A stretch of DNA of 64,000 bases. Origin: Skermanella aerolata KACC 11604 (lineage in GTDB: Bacteria > Pseudomonadota > Alphaproteobacteria > Azospirillales > Azospirillaceae). Positions 41,824 to 50,144 of this stretch are shown piece after piece (positions within the stretch are counted from its first letter, which is position 1; each line of letters starts with the position of its first letter). The stretch is from the NCBI RefSeq assembly GCF_000936425.1, contig NZ_AVFK01000011.1:124001-188000 (forward strand), in the 5' to 3' direction. The notes under the pieces were generated by a model. The model was not told the DNA's origin and searched no databases. It was given only the letters and a program-made list of their open reading frames with translations. Position numbers and translations under genes: made by a program.

Positions 41824-42130
41824 TGCTTGTTTGATAGGGTACCAGCGGCCTTTAAGATTGATCGGTGGGTTCCAGCAAAGATGTCGGGCTGAAGAGGCCC
41901 GACCTACAAATCCAAATGTTGGCAGAAGCACGCTGACGTAGGTCGGGCCTCTTCAGCCCGACATTTAACGCTCCGGACCGGTCAATGTTTAATGCCAACA
42001 TTTTTATGCGAAATACTTTAAAAACTTTTACACTCTGAGAAAATCAACCGTCGTTACTGCAACAGTATATCCTGAAACCGCATTGTGGCTTACCATTTCG
42101 GCATCCGGTTGTCTGCGTCGCCGGCGGCAT
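41824..42130. other. 307-bp spacer with REP-like inverted repeat
   Basis: Gene-free region between the aminotransferase and the PAS_5 gene. It contains the long inverted repeat at 41881-41964, and beyond 41985 an AT-rich segment likely to hold the promoter of the following gene. Confidence 0.7.
41881..41964. repeat. Perfect 27-bp inverted repeat of REP-like units
   Basis: The arm at 41881-41907 is the exact reverse complement of 41938-41964, with a 30-nt spacer. Each arm is itself a small palindrome, GTCGGGC-TGAAGAG-GCCCGAC followed by CTAC. This is the organisation of paired bacterial REP elements. It could form a long hairpin in RNA and serve as the end of the catabolic operon. Related cores occur at 24645 and, with a different loop, at 1414-1470. 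Confidence 0.85.
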
Positions 42131-42649
42131 ATGGAAAATGAACAGATCAAGATGTCCAAGGACATTTCCTCCCACTGGGGACTGACGTGCGATGCGCCGC
42201 TAATCGTGCAGGATGCTCTCGCCTACTGGGAGGGCAAACTTTGCGGAAGGCGGATGCCGGCGCGGCGTGACTTCGACCCGGTACTGGAAATTCCCCGCCT
42301 GTTGCCCTGGGTCATCTTGGTCGACGTCCTGAGGGACCCGCTCGATTTCCGGTACAGGGTGATAGGAACCGGCATCACCGCCCGATCCAGCCGCGATCAT
42401 ACCGGCTTGCGCCTGTCGGAGCTGAACCGGACGGGTCCGGACAGCGTCGTCTGGAATGACCGCCGGACCGTCGTGGAGACCCGCGCGCCGAAGCTGACCG
42501 CGCCTTCCTATATAGGCGGAGACAAAACGATCCAGGCCATTTCCGGAATTCATCTTCCGGTTTCCGGCGACGGCGAAACGGTCGATCAGATCTTTACCTT
42601 CGTCTGCTATCACACCGCAGCGCAAAGGCTCATCAAGGATTTCCAGTAG
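42131..42649 (+). CDS. PAS_5-domain protein
   Basis: A 172-residue soluble protein. Nearly the entire length is a PAS_5-type domain recognised by AYWEGKLCGRRMPARRDFDPVLEIPRLLPWVILVDVLRDPLDFRYRVIGTGI. This family is widespread in alphaproteobacteria, is usually a stand-alone domain, and has no known biochemical role beyond presumed ligand or signal binding. The ATG at 42131 is chosen; 42083 and 42152 are in-frame alternatives. It has no obvious operon partner. Confidence 0.8.
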   Translation: MENEQIKMSKDISSHWGLTCDAPLIVQDALAYWEGKLCGRRMPARRDFDPVLEIPRLLPWVILVDVLRDPLDFRYRVIGTGITARSSRDHTGLRLSELNRTGPDSVVWNDRRTVVETRAPKLTAPSYIGGDKTIQAISGIHLPVSGDGETVDQIFTFVCYHTAAQRLIKDFQ

Positions 42650-42704
42650 AACGACCCGCCGGGCCGACGGGTTCACGCCGGCCCGGCACCCTGATGTCCC
42701 GTGC

Positions 42705-43499
42705 CTACATCTGTCCCGGCATCTGCGCCGGCATCAATACCGCCAAGTCACGGATCTCGCCGGTAAGACCCTTGATGGTGCTGGCCTCGGTCGTTTTGCC
42801 GGTAAGCAGGTCGATGCGGTAAAGCGAGGTGCCGGACATCAGCCAGCCGACATTGCCGCCGGCGCCGTCCGACTGGATGTCGAAGCCTCCGACAGCCTTC
42901 AGCCCGGTTCCGCCGACGGTATTGAGGACGCCGTCGTTGGGCGGCGACTGCTTCAGCAGGGCGCCGTTCGCGGCGTCGATGTCGTACAGCACCGTTTCCT
43001 TGGACTGCCGGTGGGAGTTGGTGTAGGCGCCTGCGACGACCTGGGGCGTCTTGCCGGAATGGGCGTCTCCGTCGGCGAAGCGCAGACGGCCGTCGGTCAC
43101 CGCCTTGCCGTCGTCGACATTGATCCGAAGGTTCGTTCCGTCGGACCCGATCACGCGCAGCCGGTCGGCGACCGGATTGAAATCGACGGCCAGTCCGGCG
43201 GCGCTTGGAAGCGCCGTGTCCAGCTTCGACTTCACGGTGCTGGTACCGCTCGCGAGATCGATCACGTGGACGGTGCCATTCGCCGAAAGCGCATAGAGTT
43301 GACCGTCGGCCGGACGGACATCGATCCCGACCAGCGGGCCGGCCGCATTCGGGATCGTCATCGTGCGGGTGACCGCCGAGGCGGCCGTATCGACGAGAGC
43401 CAGGGTATCGCCGCCCATCAGGACGGCGACGGTGTCGGCTTTGGCAACGCCGGGCAGGGCGATCAGCGACACGGCGGTCAAAAGGGAGAAAATCTTCAT
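42705..43499 (-). CDS. DUF4394-domain secreted protein
   Basis: A 264-residue protein with a Sec signal (MKIFSLLTAVSLIALPGVAKA). The mature part is a beta-propeller-like repeat: PLVGIDVRPADGQLYALSANGTVHVIDLASGT, then AAGLAVDFNPVADRLRVIGSDGTNLRINVDDG and KAVGGFDIQSDGAGGNVGWLM. These segments match DUF4394, a periplasmic or extracellular domain of unknown function. GGAGACG precedes the ATG. It is divergent from an ECF sigma/anti-sigma pair and is a plausible target of that sigma factor. Confidence 0.85.
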   Translation of the reverse strand: MKIFSLLTAVSLIALPGVAKADTVAVLMGGDTLALVDTAASAVTRTMTIPNAAGPLVGIDVRPADGQLYALSANGTVHVIDLASGTSTVKSKLDTALPSAAGLAVDFNPVADRLRVIGSDGTNLRINVDDGKAVTDGRLRFADGDAHSGKTPQVVAGAYTNSHRQSKETVLYDIDAANGALLKQSPPNDGVLNTVGGTGLKAVGGFDIQSDGAGGNVGWLMSGTSLYRIDLLTGKTTEASTIKGLTGEIRDLAVLMPAQMPGQM

Positions 43500-43674
43500 C
43501 GTTCGTCTCCGGCAGGAATGTCGGTCAGTACGGGTTGTCACACCTGCTATACCCAGCACCTGCTTAGGCGGATGCAGCGTCCCGTGCCCGATTGAAGAAA
43601 TTTTTGTCTGGCGAAACGCGGAGCGGCATCTAGATTGAGGCTGGTCGAACGAGACGTGTCAGGAAGGCAATCAG

Positions 43675-44244
43675 TTGGTCCCGGGGGGAATCAAGGTTTC
43701 TGCAAGCGGCGGCATCGACGTGGAGGCCGCTCTTGTCCGCTGTGCTGGTGGAGATCGATTGGCGTTGCGGGAACTGTACGAAGCGGAAGCTCCCGCCATG
43801 CTGGGAGTTGCGCGCCGCATCCTTCGCAATTCGGCCCTTCCCGAAGATATCGTGCATGACGCCTTCGTCAGGATCTGGCGGCATGCCGGATCGTTCAACC
43901 CGGCAGCCGGGTCGGGTCGCGCCTGGATGTATATGATCGTCCGCAACCGGGCGATCACGGCGGCGCGCCTTGAGGCGCGTTCCGACACCGAAGGCGACAT
44001 GGAGACACTGCTGGCCGGCGCCGATCCCGTCGATCCGGATTCCGTGATCTCGCAACTTTCCCACAGCACGTCCCTGCGCCGCTGCCTGGAGACGCTCAGC
44101 CCGACGCGCCGGCAATCTGTTGTGCTGGCCTATGTCCATGGCTTCACCCATGCCGAACTGGCGGGCCGGCTGGGGGTTCCGATCGGCACCGCCAAGGCTT
44201 GGGTCCGGCGCAGCCTGCTTGCCCTGAGAGAGTGTCTGGGATGA
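43675..44244 (+). CDS. ECF sigma-70 factor paired with RskA-type anti-sigma
   Basis: A 189-residue ECF sigma factor. Region 2 is ALRELYEAEAPAMLGVARRILRNSALPEDIVHDAFVRIWRHAGSF with AWMYMIVRNRAI. Region 4 is LSPTRRQSVVLAYVHGFTHAELAGRLGVPIGTAKAWVRRSLLALRECL. The spacing and the C-terminal RRSLLAL motif are like SigK-type ECF factors. The start is TTG 43675, with AGGAAGG upstream. The stop overlaps the anti-sigma ATG by four bases, which couples their synthesis. Confidence 0.9.
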   Translation: MVPGGIKVSASGGIDVEAALVRCAGGDRLALRELYEAEAPAMLGVARRILRNSALPEDIVHDAFVRIWRHAGSFNPAAGSGRAWMYMIVRNRAITAARLEARSDTEGDMETLLAGADPVDPDSVISQLSHSTSLRRCLETLSPTRRQSVVLAYVHGFTHAELAGRLGVPIGTAKAWVRRSLLALRECLG

Positions 44245-44963
44245 GCGGCCGCATGGAGTCCGAAGAGCAGGATCTGTTGGCGGCCGAGTTCGCCATGGGC
44301 ACCCTGGAAGGCGACGTGCTCGAGCGTGCCGAGCGCCTCGTGGCGGAAGATCCGGCGTTCGCGCGCGATGTCGAGGCATGGCGCCGGCGGTTGGGCGCCC
44401 TGGATCGGACGGCTGACCCGGAAACGGCGGACGACGCGCTTTGGAAGCGCATCGAGCGATCGCTGGATGGAGCGGACGATACCCGCACCGAGGCGGCCTT
44501 ACCCAGTCATGCCCCCCAAGCGGCGGCGAACCAGAACTTCTGGAAACGTTGCGCGATGGGCGGACTGGCGGCGTCCATGCTGCTCACCGCCGGGCTGGTC
44601 ACCGCCGTAGCGACGCGGCCGGCAGAGCCCTTGTTCGTCGCCGTGCTGCTGGCCGACGACAGGCGTCCCGGCGCTCTTATCCAGATTTACGAGGATCAGG
44701 AAGTCAAGCTGGTCCCGTTGCAGGAGTTCGCGATACCGCCGGAACAGGTATTCCAGGTCTGGACCTTGCCGACCCCGCAAAGCGCTCCCGTCTCCATCGG
44801 TCTGCTCTCCCAAGCCCGATCGGTGCGGTTGAACCTGTCCGACCTGCCGTCGCCCGCCAGCAACCAGTTCTTCGAGATCACGCTGGAGCCGGCGGGCGGT
44901 TCGCCCACGGGACGTCCCACGGGGCCGATCCTGTATAAGGGAAATGCGGCGGAAACATTCTGA
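44241..44963 (+). CDS. RskA-family anti-sigma factor
   Basis: A protein of 240 residues. The N-terminal cytoplasmic sigma-binding part (EEQDLLAAEFAMGTLEGDVLERAERLVAEDPAFARDVEAWRRRLGALD) is the typical zinc-less anti-sigma helix bundle. A single membrane helix follows (MGGLAASMLLTAGLVTAVA), and then a periplasmic RskA C-terminal domain (FVAVLLADDRRPGALIQIYEDQEVKLVPLQEFAIPPEQVFQVWTLP). It holds the preceding sigma factor at the membrane until regulated proteolysis or another signal releases it. Confidence 0.9.
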   Translation: MSGRMESEEQDLLAAEFAMGTLEGDVLERAERLVAEDPAFARDVEAWRRRLGALDRTADPETADDALWKRIERSLDGADDTRTEAALPSHAPQAAANQNFWKRCAMGGLAASMLLTAGLVTAVATRPAEPLFVAVLLADDRRPGALIQIYEDQEVKLVPLQEFAIPPEQVFQVWTLPTPQSAPVSIGLLSQARSVRLNLSDLPSPASNQFFEITLEPAGGSPTGRPTGPILYKGNAAETF

Positions 44964-45204
44964 TCCGTCCCTTCACGGTGACGGCTTTATCGGCTTTTTG
45001 CAGGCGTCAGGCGCTAATTTCCTGATTGGACACCCCTGCCCAGTGCCGATTCCAACGACGAAAAGATTGGTTAAAAAAAGTCGGCCCGCCACTGCATCCG
45101 TTCGTGCGTCCGCTGGGTAGTCAAGATGTGGGTCCTTTGGGATCGCACCTTCGATCATCCGCGGCGGCCCTCTCGGCCGCTCGCATCGAACAGGAGATTT
45201 CAAC

Positions 45205-46587
45205 ATGACGAATTACGGTCATCAGGTCAGCCGCCCGGGGCGGGGTCACGATAAAGACGACCATTTTCGCTTCGACATCTCCCGCGACAAAGCGGTCCAG
45301 CGCGATCTGGGCGACGGTAACGACACGGTTTCGATCGGTGCGGGACGCGGCGTCCCGGAAGTCCGGCTGACCTTTACGAGCAGCGAAGTCGGCAACGGCA
45401 GTCCGCGCGACAGCAATACGATGCCCAATCAGGACGGCGGCCTCGCGGTCCGGGCACAGGCTGAAAACAAGTCGGGAGAGCTTGTCGGACCGGTCAGCCG
45501 TTTCGACGACGAAGGCATCAGCTTCGTCAGCAAGGGTAAGTTCACGTTCGACGTCCGCGACCTGGTAAGCGGCGTGGAGCGCGGCAACGAGTTCGACGTG
45601 GTCAAGCTCGGAACCAAGGGCAACGACAAGTTCAACGAGAGCGGTTCCCACAAGGCCTATTACATCAATGCCGGCATGGGGCACGATCACGTGACCGGCG
45701 GCCGCGCCGACGACTTCCTGGTCGGGGGCGCCGGCAACGACCGCCTGGACGGGCGTGAGGGCGACGACTCGTTCATCGGCGGTGCCGGCAACGACACCAT
45801 CGTCGGCGGCAAGGGCGACGACCTTGCCATCTTCAACGTCGCCACCGATGGCATCGACACGGTCGACCTCGGCAAGGGTTCCGATACCGTCAACGTCATG
45901 TCCCCTGCCGCTCCCCAGGTCCGGTTGACCTTCACGAGCAGCGAAGTCGGCAACGGCAGCGCCCGTGACAGCGGCACGATGGCCAATCAGGACGGCGGGC
46001 TTGCGGTACGGTTGCAGGCCGAAGACGCTGCGGGCAACCTCACCGGCGGAGTCAGCCGTTTCGACGACGAAGGCATCAGCTTCGTCGGCATGACGCCGGG
46101 TGCTACCTTCGACGTGCGCGATCTGGTCAGCGGCGTGCAGCGCGGAGACCAGTTCGAAGTCGTAACCTTGGGTACCAAGGGGAACGACAAGTTCGACAAC
46201 AGCGGTAAGGAGCAGTCCTACTACATCAACGCCGGCATGGGCGACGACCACCTGACCGGCGGCCTCGGCGACGACTTCCTGGTCGGCGGCGCCGGCAACG
46301 ACCGGCTGAACGGCCGCGAGGGCAACGACTCGTTCATCGGCGGCGCCGGCAAGGATGTGTTCGTGTTCAGCGGCGACGCCGGCAACGACACCATTCTCGA
46401 TTTTGTCTCGGGCACCGACAAGATCGATCTCAGCGCTTACGGGATCGGTTTCGACGATGTCCAAAGCACCTCGATGGGCGCCGACACCGTGATCGGCGTG
46501 GATTCGAACAGCGACAGCGCCCAGGACTTCCAGGTCACCCTGGTGAACGCCGGGGCACCGGTCCAGACCGACTACTTCTTCGGTTAA
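45205..46587 (+). CDS. RTX-type calcium-binding secreted protein with an internal duplication
   Basis: A 460-residue protein lacking a Sec signal. Two homologous units are offset by about 186 residues: VRLTFTSSEVGNGS at 53 and 239, VSRFDDEGISFV at 97 and 283, LGTKGNDKF at 135 and 322. Each unit ends in GGxGxDxUx calcium nonapeptides (about 156-205 and 344-388: GGAGNDRLDGREGDDSFIGG). The C-terminal tail ends DYFFG, like the Asp-plus-hydrophobic export motif of type I substrates. Its secretion genes follow directly. The repeated non-RTX part has no recognised enzymatic motif. AGGAG precedes the ATG. Confidence 0.9.
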   Translation: MTNYGHQVSRPGRGHDKDDHFRFDISRDKAVQRDLGDGNDTVSIGAGRGVPEVRLTFTSSEVGNGSPRDSNTMPNQDGGLAVRAQAENKSGELVGPVSRFDDEGISFVSKGKFTFDVRDLVSGVERGNEFDVVKLGTKGNDKFNESGSHKAYYINAGMGHDHVTGGRADDFLVGGAGNDRLDGREGDDSFIGGAGNDTIVGGKGDDLAIFNVATDGIDTVDLGKGSDTVNVMSPAAPQVRLTFTSSEVGNGSARDSGTMANQDGGLAVRLQAEDAAGNLTGGVSRFDDEGISFVGMTPGATFDVRDLVSGVQRGDQFEVVTLGTKGNDKFDNSGKEQSYYINAGMGDDHLTGGLGDDFLVGGAGNDRLNGREGNDSFIGGAGKDVFVFSGDAGNDTILDFVSGTDKIDLSAYGIGFDDVQSTSMGADTVIGVDSNSDSAQDFQVTLVNAGAPVQTDYFFG

Positions 46588-46593
46588 GGCCTT

Positions 46594-46634
46594 GGTCCGT
46601 CCGCTGCATGCCGGCGGACGGACCTTCCTTTTTT
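46594..46634 (+). terminator. Rho-independent terminator between RTX gene and its exporter
   Basis: An 11-bp stem GGTCCGTCCGC/GCGGACGGACC with a 9-nt loop, followed by TTCCTTTTTT. It lies seven bases after the RTX stop and 16 bases before the ABC exporter GTG. Partial read-through would give high substrate and lower exporter expression. Confidence 0.85.
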
Positions 46635-46649
46635 GGGAAGAGGAACGCC

Positions 46650-48410
46650 GTGTCGCAAGATAATGTTCTGTCCGATGCTCTCAGTCGGTGCCGGCGCGCC
46701 TTGACGGGAGTGATGCTGTTCAGCGCCGTGCTGAACGTCCTGATGCTGACCTCGTCCGTCTACATGCTTCAGGTCTACGACCGCGTCCTGTCCTCGGGAA
46801 GCATCGAAACCCTGTTGTACCTGACGATCATCGCCGCCCTGGCACTGCTGCTTCTCAGTCTGCTCGACACCCTGCGCAGCCGCATGCTCGATCGGGTCTC
46901 CACCTGGCTGGAAAGGCGTGTCGGCCCGTTCGCCTTCCGCCGGGCGCTCGACGCCAGTCTCAGCCAGCGCGACTACCAGGGCGAAAGCCTTCGGGATCTC
47001 GGTGCCGTCCGCACGTTCCTCGGCTCCGGCATCGCAACGCTGTTCGACGTTCCCTGGGTTCCGGTCTATCTCGCCGTCGTCTATCTGCTGCACCCCTTGA
47101 TGGGGCACGTGGCGCTGGCCGGCGCCGTGATCCTGTTCCTGCTCGCTCTGGCCAGCGACCTCGCGGCCAGACGGCCGCTGCGGGAAGCGAACCGGTCGGC
47201 GACCCGGAGCATGCGCACGGTAGACGGCGCCCTGCGCAATGCCGAGGCGATCGACGCCATGGGCCTGACGGACGCTGTCCTGCGGCGCTGGGCCGGATTG
47301 AGCCACGGGGCGCTTTCCATGCAGTCCCTCGCGAGCGACCGGGCCGCCGCCATCCAAGGCGCCGCCAAGTTCGTCCGGCTCTTCGTGCAGACGGCAATCC
47401 TCGGCGTCGGCGCCTGGCTGGTGATCCGGCAGGAAGTCAGCGGCGGCGCCATGATCGCCGGCTCGATCATCATGGGACGCGCCCTGGCTCCGGTCGAGCA
47501 GGCGATCGGAACCTGGAAGCAGATGATCCAGGCCCGCGAGGCTTATAAGCGTCTGGCCGCGTTCCTGGCGCTCCCGCCGCTGAGGGCGGAGGCCATGCCC
47601 CTGCCGGCGCCGGAAGGGCGGCTTTCGGTGGAGGGCGTCTGTTTCGGGCTTCAGGGGAAACCCCTGATCCTGAAGTCGGTCTCCTTCAAGGCCGATCCGG
47701 GCGAGGCGGTCTGCATCATCGGTCCTTCCGCCGCCGGCAAATCCTCCCTGGCCCGGCTGCTGGTCGGCGTCAGGAGCCCGCAGACCGGCATCGTCAGGCT
47801 CGACGGCGCCGATATCTTCTCCTGGCCGAAGTCCGATCTCGGACGGCATGTCGGATATCTGCCCCAGGACGTCGAACTGTTCTCAGGCACGATCCGGGAG
47901 AACATCGCCCGTCTGGAGGAAGCGGACCCGGCGAATGTCGTCGCGGCGGCGCGCATGGCTAATTGCCACGACATGATCCTGAAGCTGGAAAAGGGTTACG
48001 AAACGGAGATCGGCGAGGCCGGGGTCCGGCTGTCCGGCGGCCAGCGCCAGCGCATCGCACTCGCCCGGGCGGTGTTCGGCCGTCCCCGGCTGGTCATCCT
48101 GGACGAGCCGAACGCCAGCCTCGACGGCGAAGGCGAGGAAGCCCTGAACCGGGCCATCGCGGCCCTGAAGGCCAGCGGCTCGACCGTCATCGTGATCGGA
48201 CACCGCCCCAGCCTGCTGCAGGAAGTCACCAAGGTCCTCGTGCTGGTGGCGGGACAGGTCGAGATGTTCGGCCCGCGCGCCGAAGTCATGGACCGGCTGA
48301 CCCGGCGCAACGTCCAGCCGGTGGCGGCCGGATCGCCGGCACGGGCGCAGGCGGCGGCCGGTTCGCGTTCCGCCATTCCCCAAGCCGCAACGCCAACGCC
48401 GGCGGAGTAA
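46650..48410 (+). CDS. Type I secretion ABC transporter (PrtD/HlyB-like)
   Basis: A 586-residue protein. About six membrane helices occupy residues 25-300 (GVMLFSAVLNVLMLTSSVYMLQVYDRVLSSGSIETLLYLT is the PrtD-type first segment). A C-terminal ATPase has Walker A GPSAAGKSSLARLL, signature LSGGQRQRIALARA and Walker B RLVILDEPNASLDGEG. There is no N-terminal peptidase domain, as in exporters of RTX proteases and S-layer-type proteins. The start is GTG 46650 with AGAGGAA upstream. It exports the adjacent RTX protein from cytoplasm to medium with the following HlyD-type subunit. Confidence 0.92.
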   Translation: MSQDNVLSDALSRCRRALTGVMLFSAVLNVLMLTSSVYMLQVYDRVLSSGSIETLLYLTIIAALALLLLSLLDTLRSRMLDRVSTWLERRVGPFAFRRALDASLSQRDYQGESLRDLGAVRTFLGSGIATLFDVPWVPVYLAVVYLLHPLMGHVALAGAVILFLLALASDLAARRPLREANRSATRSMRTVDGALRNAEAIDAMGLTDAVLRRWAGLSHGALSMQSLASDRAAAIQGAAKFVRLFVQTAILGVGAWLVIRQEVSGGAMIAGSIIMGRALAPVEQAIGTWKQMIQAREAYKRLAAFLALPPLRAEAMPLPAPEGRLSVEGVCFGLQGKPLILKSVSFKADPGEAVCIIGPSAAGKSSLARLLVGVRSPQTGIVRLDGADIFSWPKSDLGRHVGYLPQDVELFSGTIRENIARLEEADPANVVAAARMANCHDMILKLEKGYETEIGEAGVRLSGGQRQRIALARAVFGRPRLVILDEPNASLDGEGEEALNRAIAALKASGSTVIVIGHRPSLLQEVTKVLVLVAGQVEMFGPRAEVMDRLTRRNVQPVAAGSPARAQAAAGSRSAIPQAATPTPAE

Positions 48411-48414
48411 GAAC

Positions 48415-49767
48415 ATGAACGTCCTTTCGCAAAGCGTCGATCCTCGGCCGGGCCGGCCGTCCGATCCCTTCGGCCTCCCCGACCGGCCCGCCGTCGGGTC
48501 CCTGTTCCGGACCGGAGCCACGGCGATCGTGCTGTGCCTCGGCGGGTTCGGCGCCTGGGCCGGGCTGGCTCCGCTGTCGAGCGCCGCCATGGCTCCCGGC
48601 ATCGTTCGGGTCGAGACCGAGCGGAAGACCGTGCAGCACCTGGAAGGCGGCATCATCGCCGAGTTGCTGGTCCGCGAAGGCGACCATGTCGCGGCGGGTC
48701 AGGTCCTGCTCAGGCTGGACGATCTCGAAGCGAAGGCGCTGTACGACCTGCTGAAGGCGCAGCAAAGCGCCCTCGCGGCACAGCAGGCGAGGCTGATCGC
48801 CGAACGCGACGGCCATGACGACATACCGTTTCCGGAGTTCCTGCGCGAAGGGATGTCCAGCGGCAAGGTCGGTGAGATCGTCCGTGGGCAGCAACGTATC
48901 TTCGCCAGCGGGCGTGAAGCCCTGCAAGGCGAAACCGATGTCCTGCACCAGCGCATAGCCCAGTTGAACGCCCAGATCGAGGCCTTCAACGCCCAGGTGA
49001 AAGCGGGCGTCGATCAGCTTGCCCTGATCGACGAGGAGGTCGCTTCCGTCAAGGTCCTGGTGGAGAAGGGGTTGGAGCGCAAGCCGCGCCTGCTGGCACT
49101 GGAAAGAAACGCCGCCTATCTCGCCGGTCAGCAGGGGGACTATGCCGGCCGCATCGCGCAGTCGAGGGAGACGATCGCCGGCGCCCGGATGGAAATCCTC
49201 AATGCCCGCCGTACCCGCGTCGAAAAGGCCGCGCTGGAACTGCGCGAGGTCGAAACTCAGCTTGCCCAGGTCGAGGAGCGGCTTGCCGAGGCCGGCGTCA
49301 AGCTGGGTCGCCGTGAAGTCCTGGCGCCCCAGGCCGGCACGGTGCTCGATCTGCGCTACCACACTCTCGGCGGGGTGGTTCCTCCGGGTAACGAGATCCT
49401 GGATATCGTGCCGAGCGACGAAAAGCTGATGGTCGAGGCGCGTCTCAGCCCGACCGATATCGATGTCGTCCACGACGGCCTGACCGCCAAGCTGGTGCTC
49501 TCCGCGTTCAAGAGCCGGACGACGCCTCATATCGACGGCCGGGTCGTCCAGGTCTCGGCGGACGTCCGGCACGACGAGCGCACCGGCGAGCCCTATTACA
49601 TGGCGCGTGTCGAGGCGGACGCGCGGCAATTGGCCGGCCTGGAGGGAATCGGGCTGACGCCCGGCATGCCGGTCGAAACCATCATCCACACTGGAGACCA
49701 CACCTTCTGGACCTACCTCGTCCAGCCCTTGACCGACAGCTTCAGGCGAGCGTTTCGGGAACAATGA
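48415..49767 (+). CDS. Type I secretion membrane fusion protein (HlyD/PrtE-like)
   Basis: A 450-residue protein. A single N-terminal membrane helix (TAIVLCLGGFGAWAGLAPL) is followed by a lipoyl-type half (VQHLEGGIIAELLVREGDHVAAGQVLLRLD). A long coiled coil covers about 100-290 (LIAERDGHDDI... ELREVETQLAQVEERLAEAG). The second lipoyl half and beta-barrel follow (EVLAPQAGTVLDLRYHTLGGVVPPGNEILDIVPSDEKLMVEARLSPTDID). This is the PrtE family. It bridges the ABC exporter to an outer-membrane TolC-type channel, which is not encoded nearby. It lies four bases after the ABC gene. Confidence 0.93.
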   Translation: MNVLSQSVDPRPGRPSDPFGLPDRPAVGSLFRTGATAIVLCLGGFGAWAGLAPLSSAAMAPGIVRVETERKTVQHLEGGIIAELLVREGDHVAAGQVLLRLDDLEAKALYDLLKAQQSALAAQQARLIAERDGHDDIPFPEFLREGMSSGKVGEIVRGQQRIFASGREALQGETDVLHQRIAQLNAQIEAFNAQVKAGVDQLALIDEEVASVKVLVEKGLERKPRLLALERNAAYLAGQQGDYAGRIAQSRETIAGARMEILNARRTRVEKAALELREVETQLAQVEERLAEAGVKLGRREVLAPQAGTVLDLRYHTLGGVVPPGNEILDIVPSDEKLMVEARLSPTDIDVVHDGLTAKLVLSAFKSRTTPHIDGRVVQVSADVRHDERTGEPYYMARVEADARQLAGLEGIGLTPGMPVETIIHTGDHTFWTYLVQPLTDSFRRAFREQ

Positions 49768-49777
49768 CGCCCAGCGC

Positions 49778-49820
49778 CACGACGGCGTGGCGGCTCTACC
49801 GACAGGCCGCCGCCGTCGTG
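49778..49820 (+). terminator. Hairpin after the type I secretion operon
   Basis: CACGACGGCG (49778-49787) pairs with CGCCGTCGTG (49811-49820), extended inward by GCGGC/GCCGC after a 2-nt bulge. It lies 10 bp after the HlyD-type stop codon. There is no T-run, so termination strength is uncertain. Confidence 0.5.
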
Positions 49821-49865
49821 CCGGGCTCGAATAAAGGACAGGTGGCTTTGGTTACAAAACGCAAA

Positions 49866-49885
49866 TACCTATATCGATATAGGTA
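49866..49885. promoter_or_regulatory. 20-bp perfect palindrome
   Basis: TACCTATATCGATATAGGTA is symmetrical without interruption. It stands in AT-rich intergenic DNA 259 bp upstream of ompW and 98 bp after the secretion operon. The symmetry and AT-rich centre are like an operator for a dimeric regulator. Confidence 0.4.
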
Positions 49886-50014
49886 AAAATGAATATACGG
49901 TTGAATAGTGTCGTGATTTAGTCTAAAATACCATAATGTCTGAAGAGGGACGGAATTGCAGCGTCCTTGGCACTTCCGCAACACACAATAAAGAAATTCA
50001 CGTTACTTGAAGAA

Positions 50015-50028
50015 TTGATTTAGATCAG
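50015..50028. promoter_or_regulatory. FNR/Anr-type box upstream of ompW
   Basis: TTGAT-TTAG-ATCAG, one mismatch from the FNR/FixK consensus TTGAT-N4-ATCAA. It lies 117 bp upstream of the ompW ATG, a spacing that leaves room for a class II promoter and leader. ompW is FNR-regulated in enterobacteria, which supports function here by analogy. Confidence 0.5.
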
Positions 50029-50144
50029 TACAGCGACCAGATGCCACAGTAGTCGTCTCTCCCGTATCTCAAGTTCATGTGCCACAACATTACTTCGGAA
50101 TGCTCGGCAAAACGCATTGCCGGCTTTACTCTGGAGTATCGATC

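Larger units (their letters stand above)
49768..50144. other. 377-bp intergenic region before ompW
   Basis: Gene-free. It contains a terminator-like hairpin after the secretion operon, a 20-bp perfect palindrome, and an FNR-type box in front of ompW, all listed separately. The middle part (49850-50010) is AT-rich. Confidence 0.7.
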
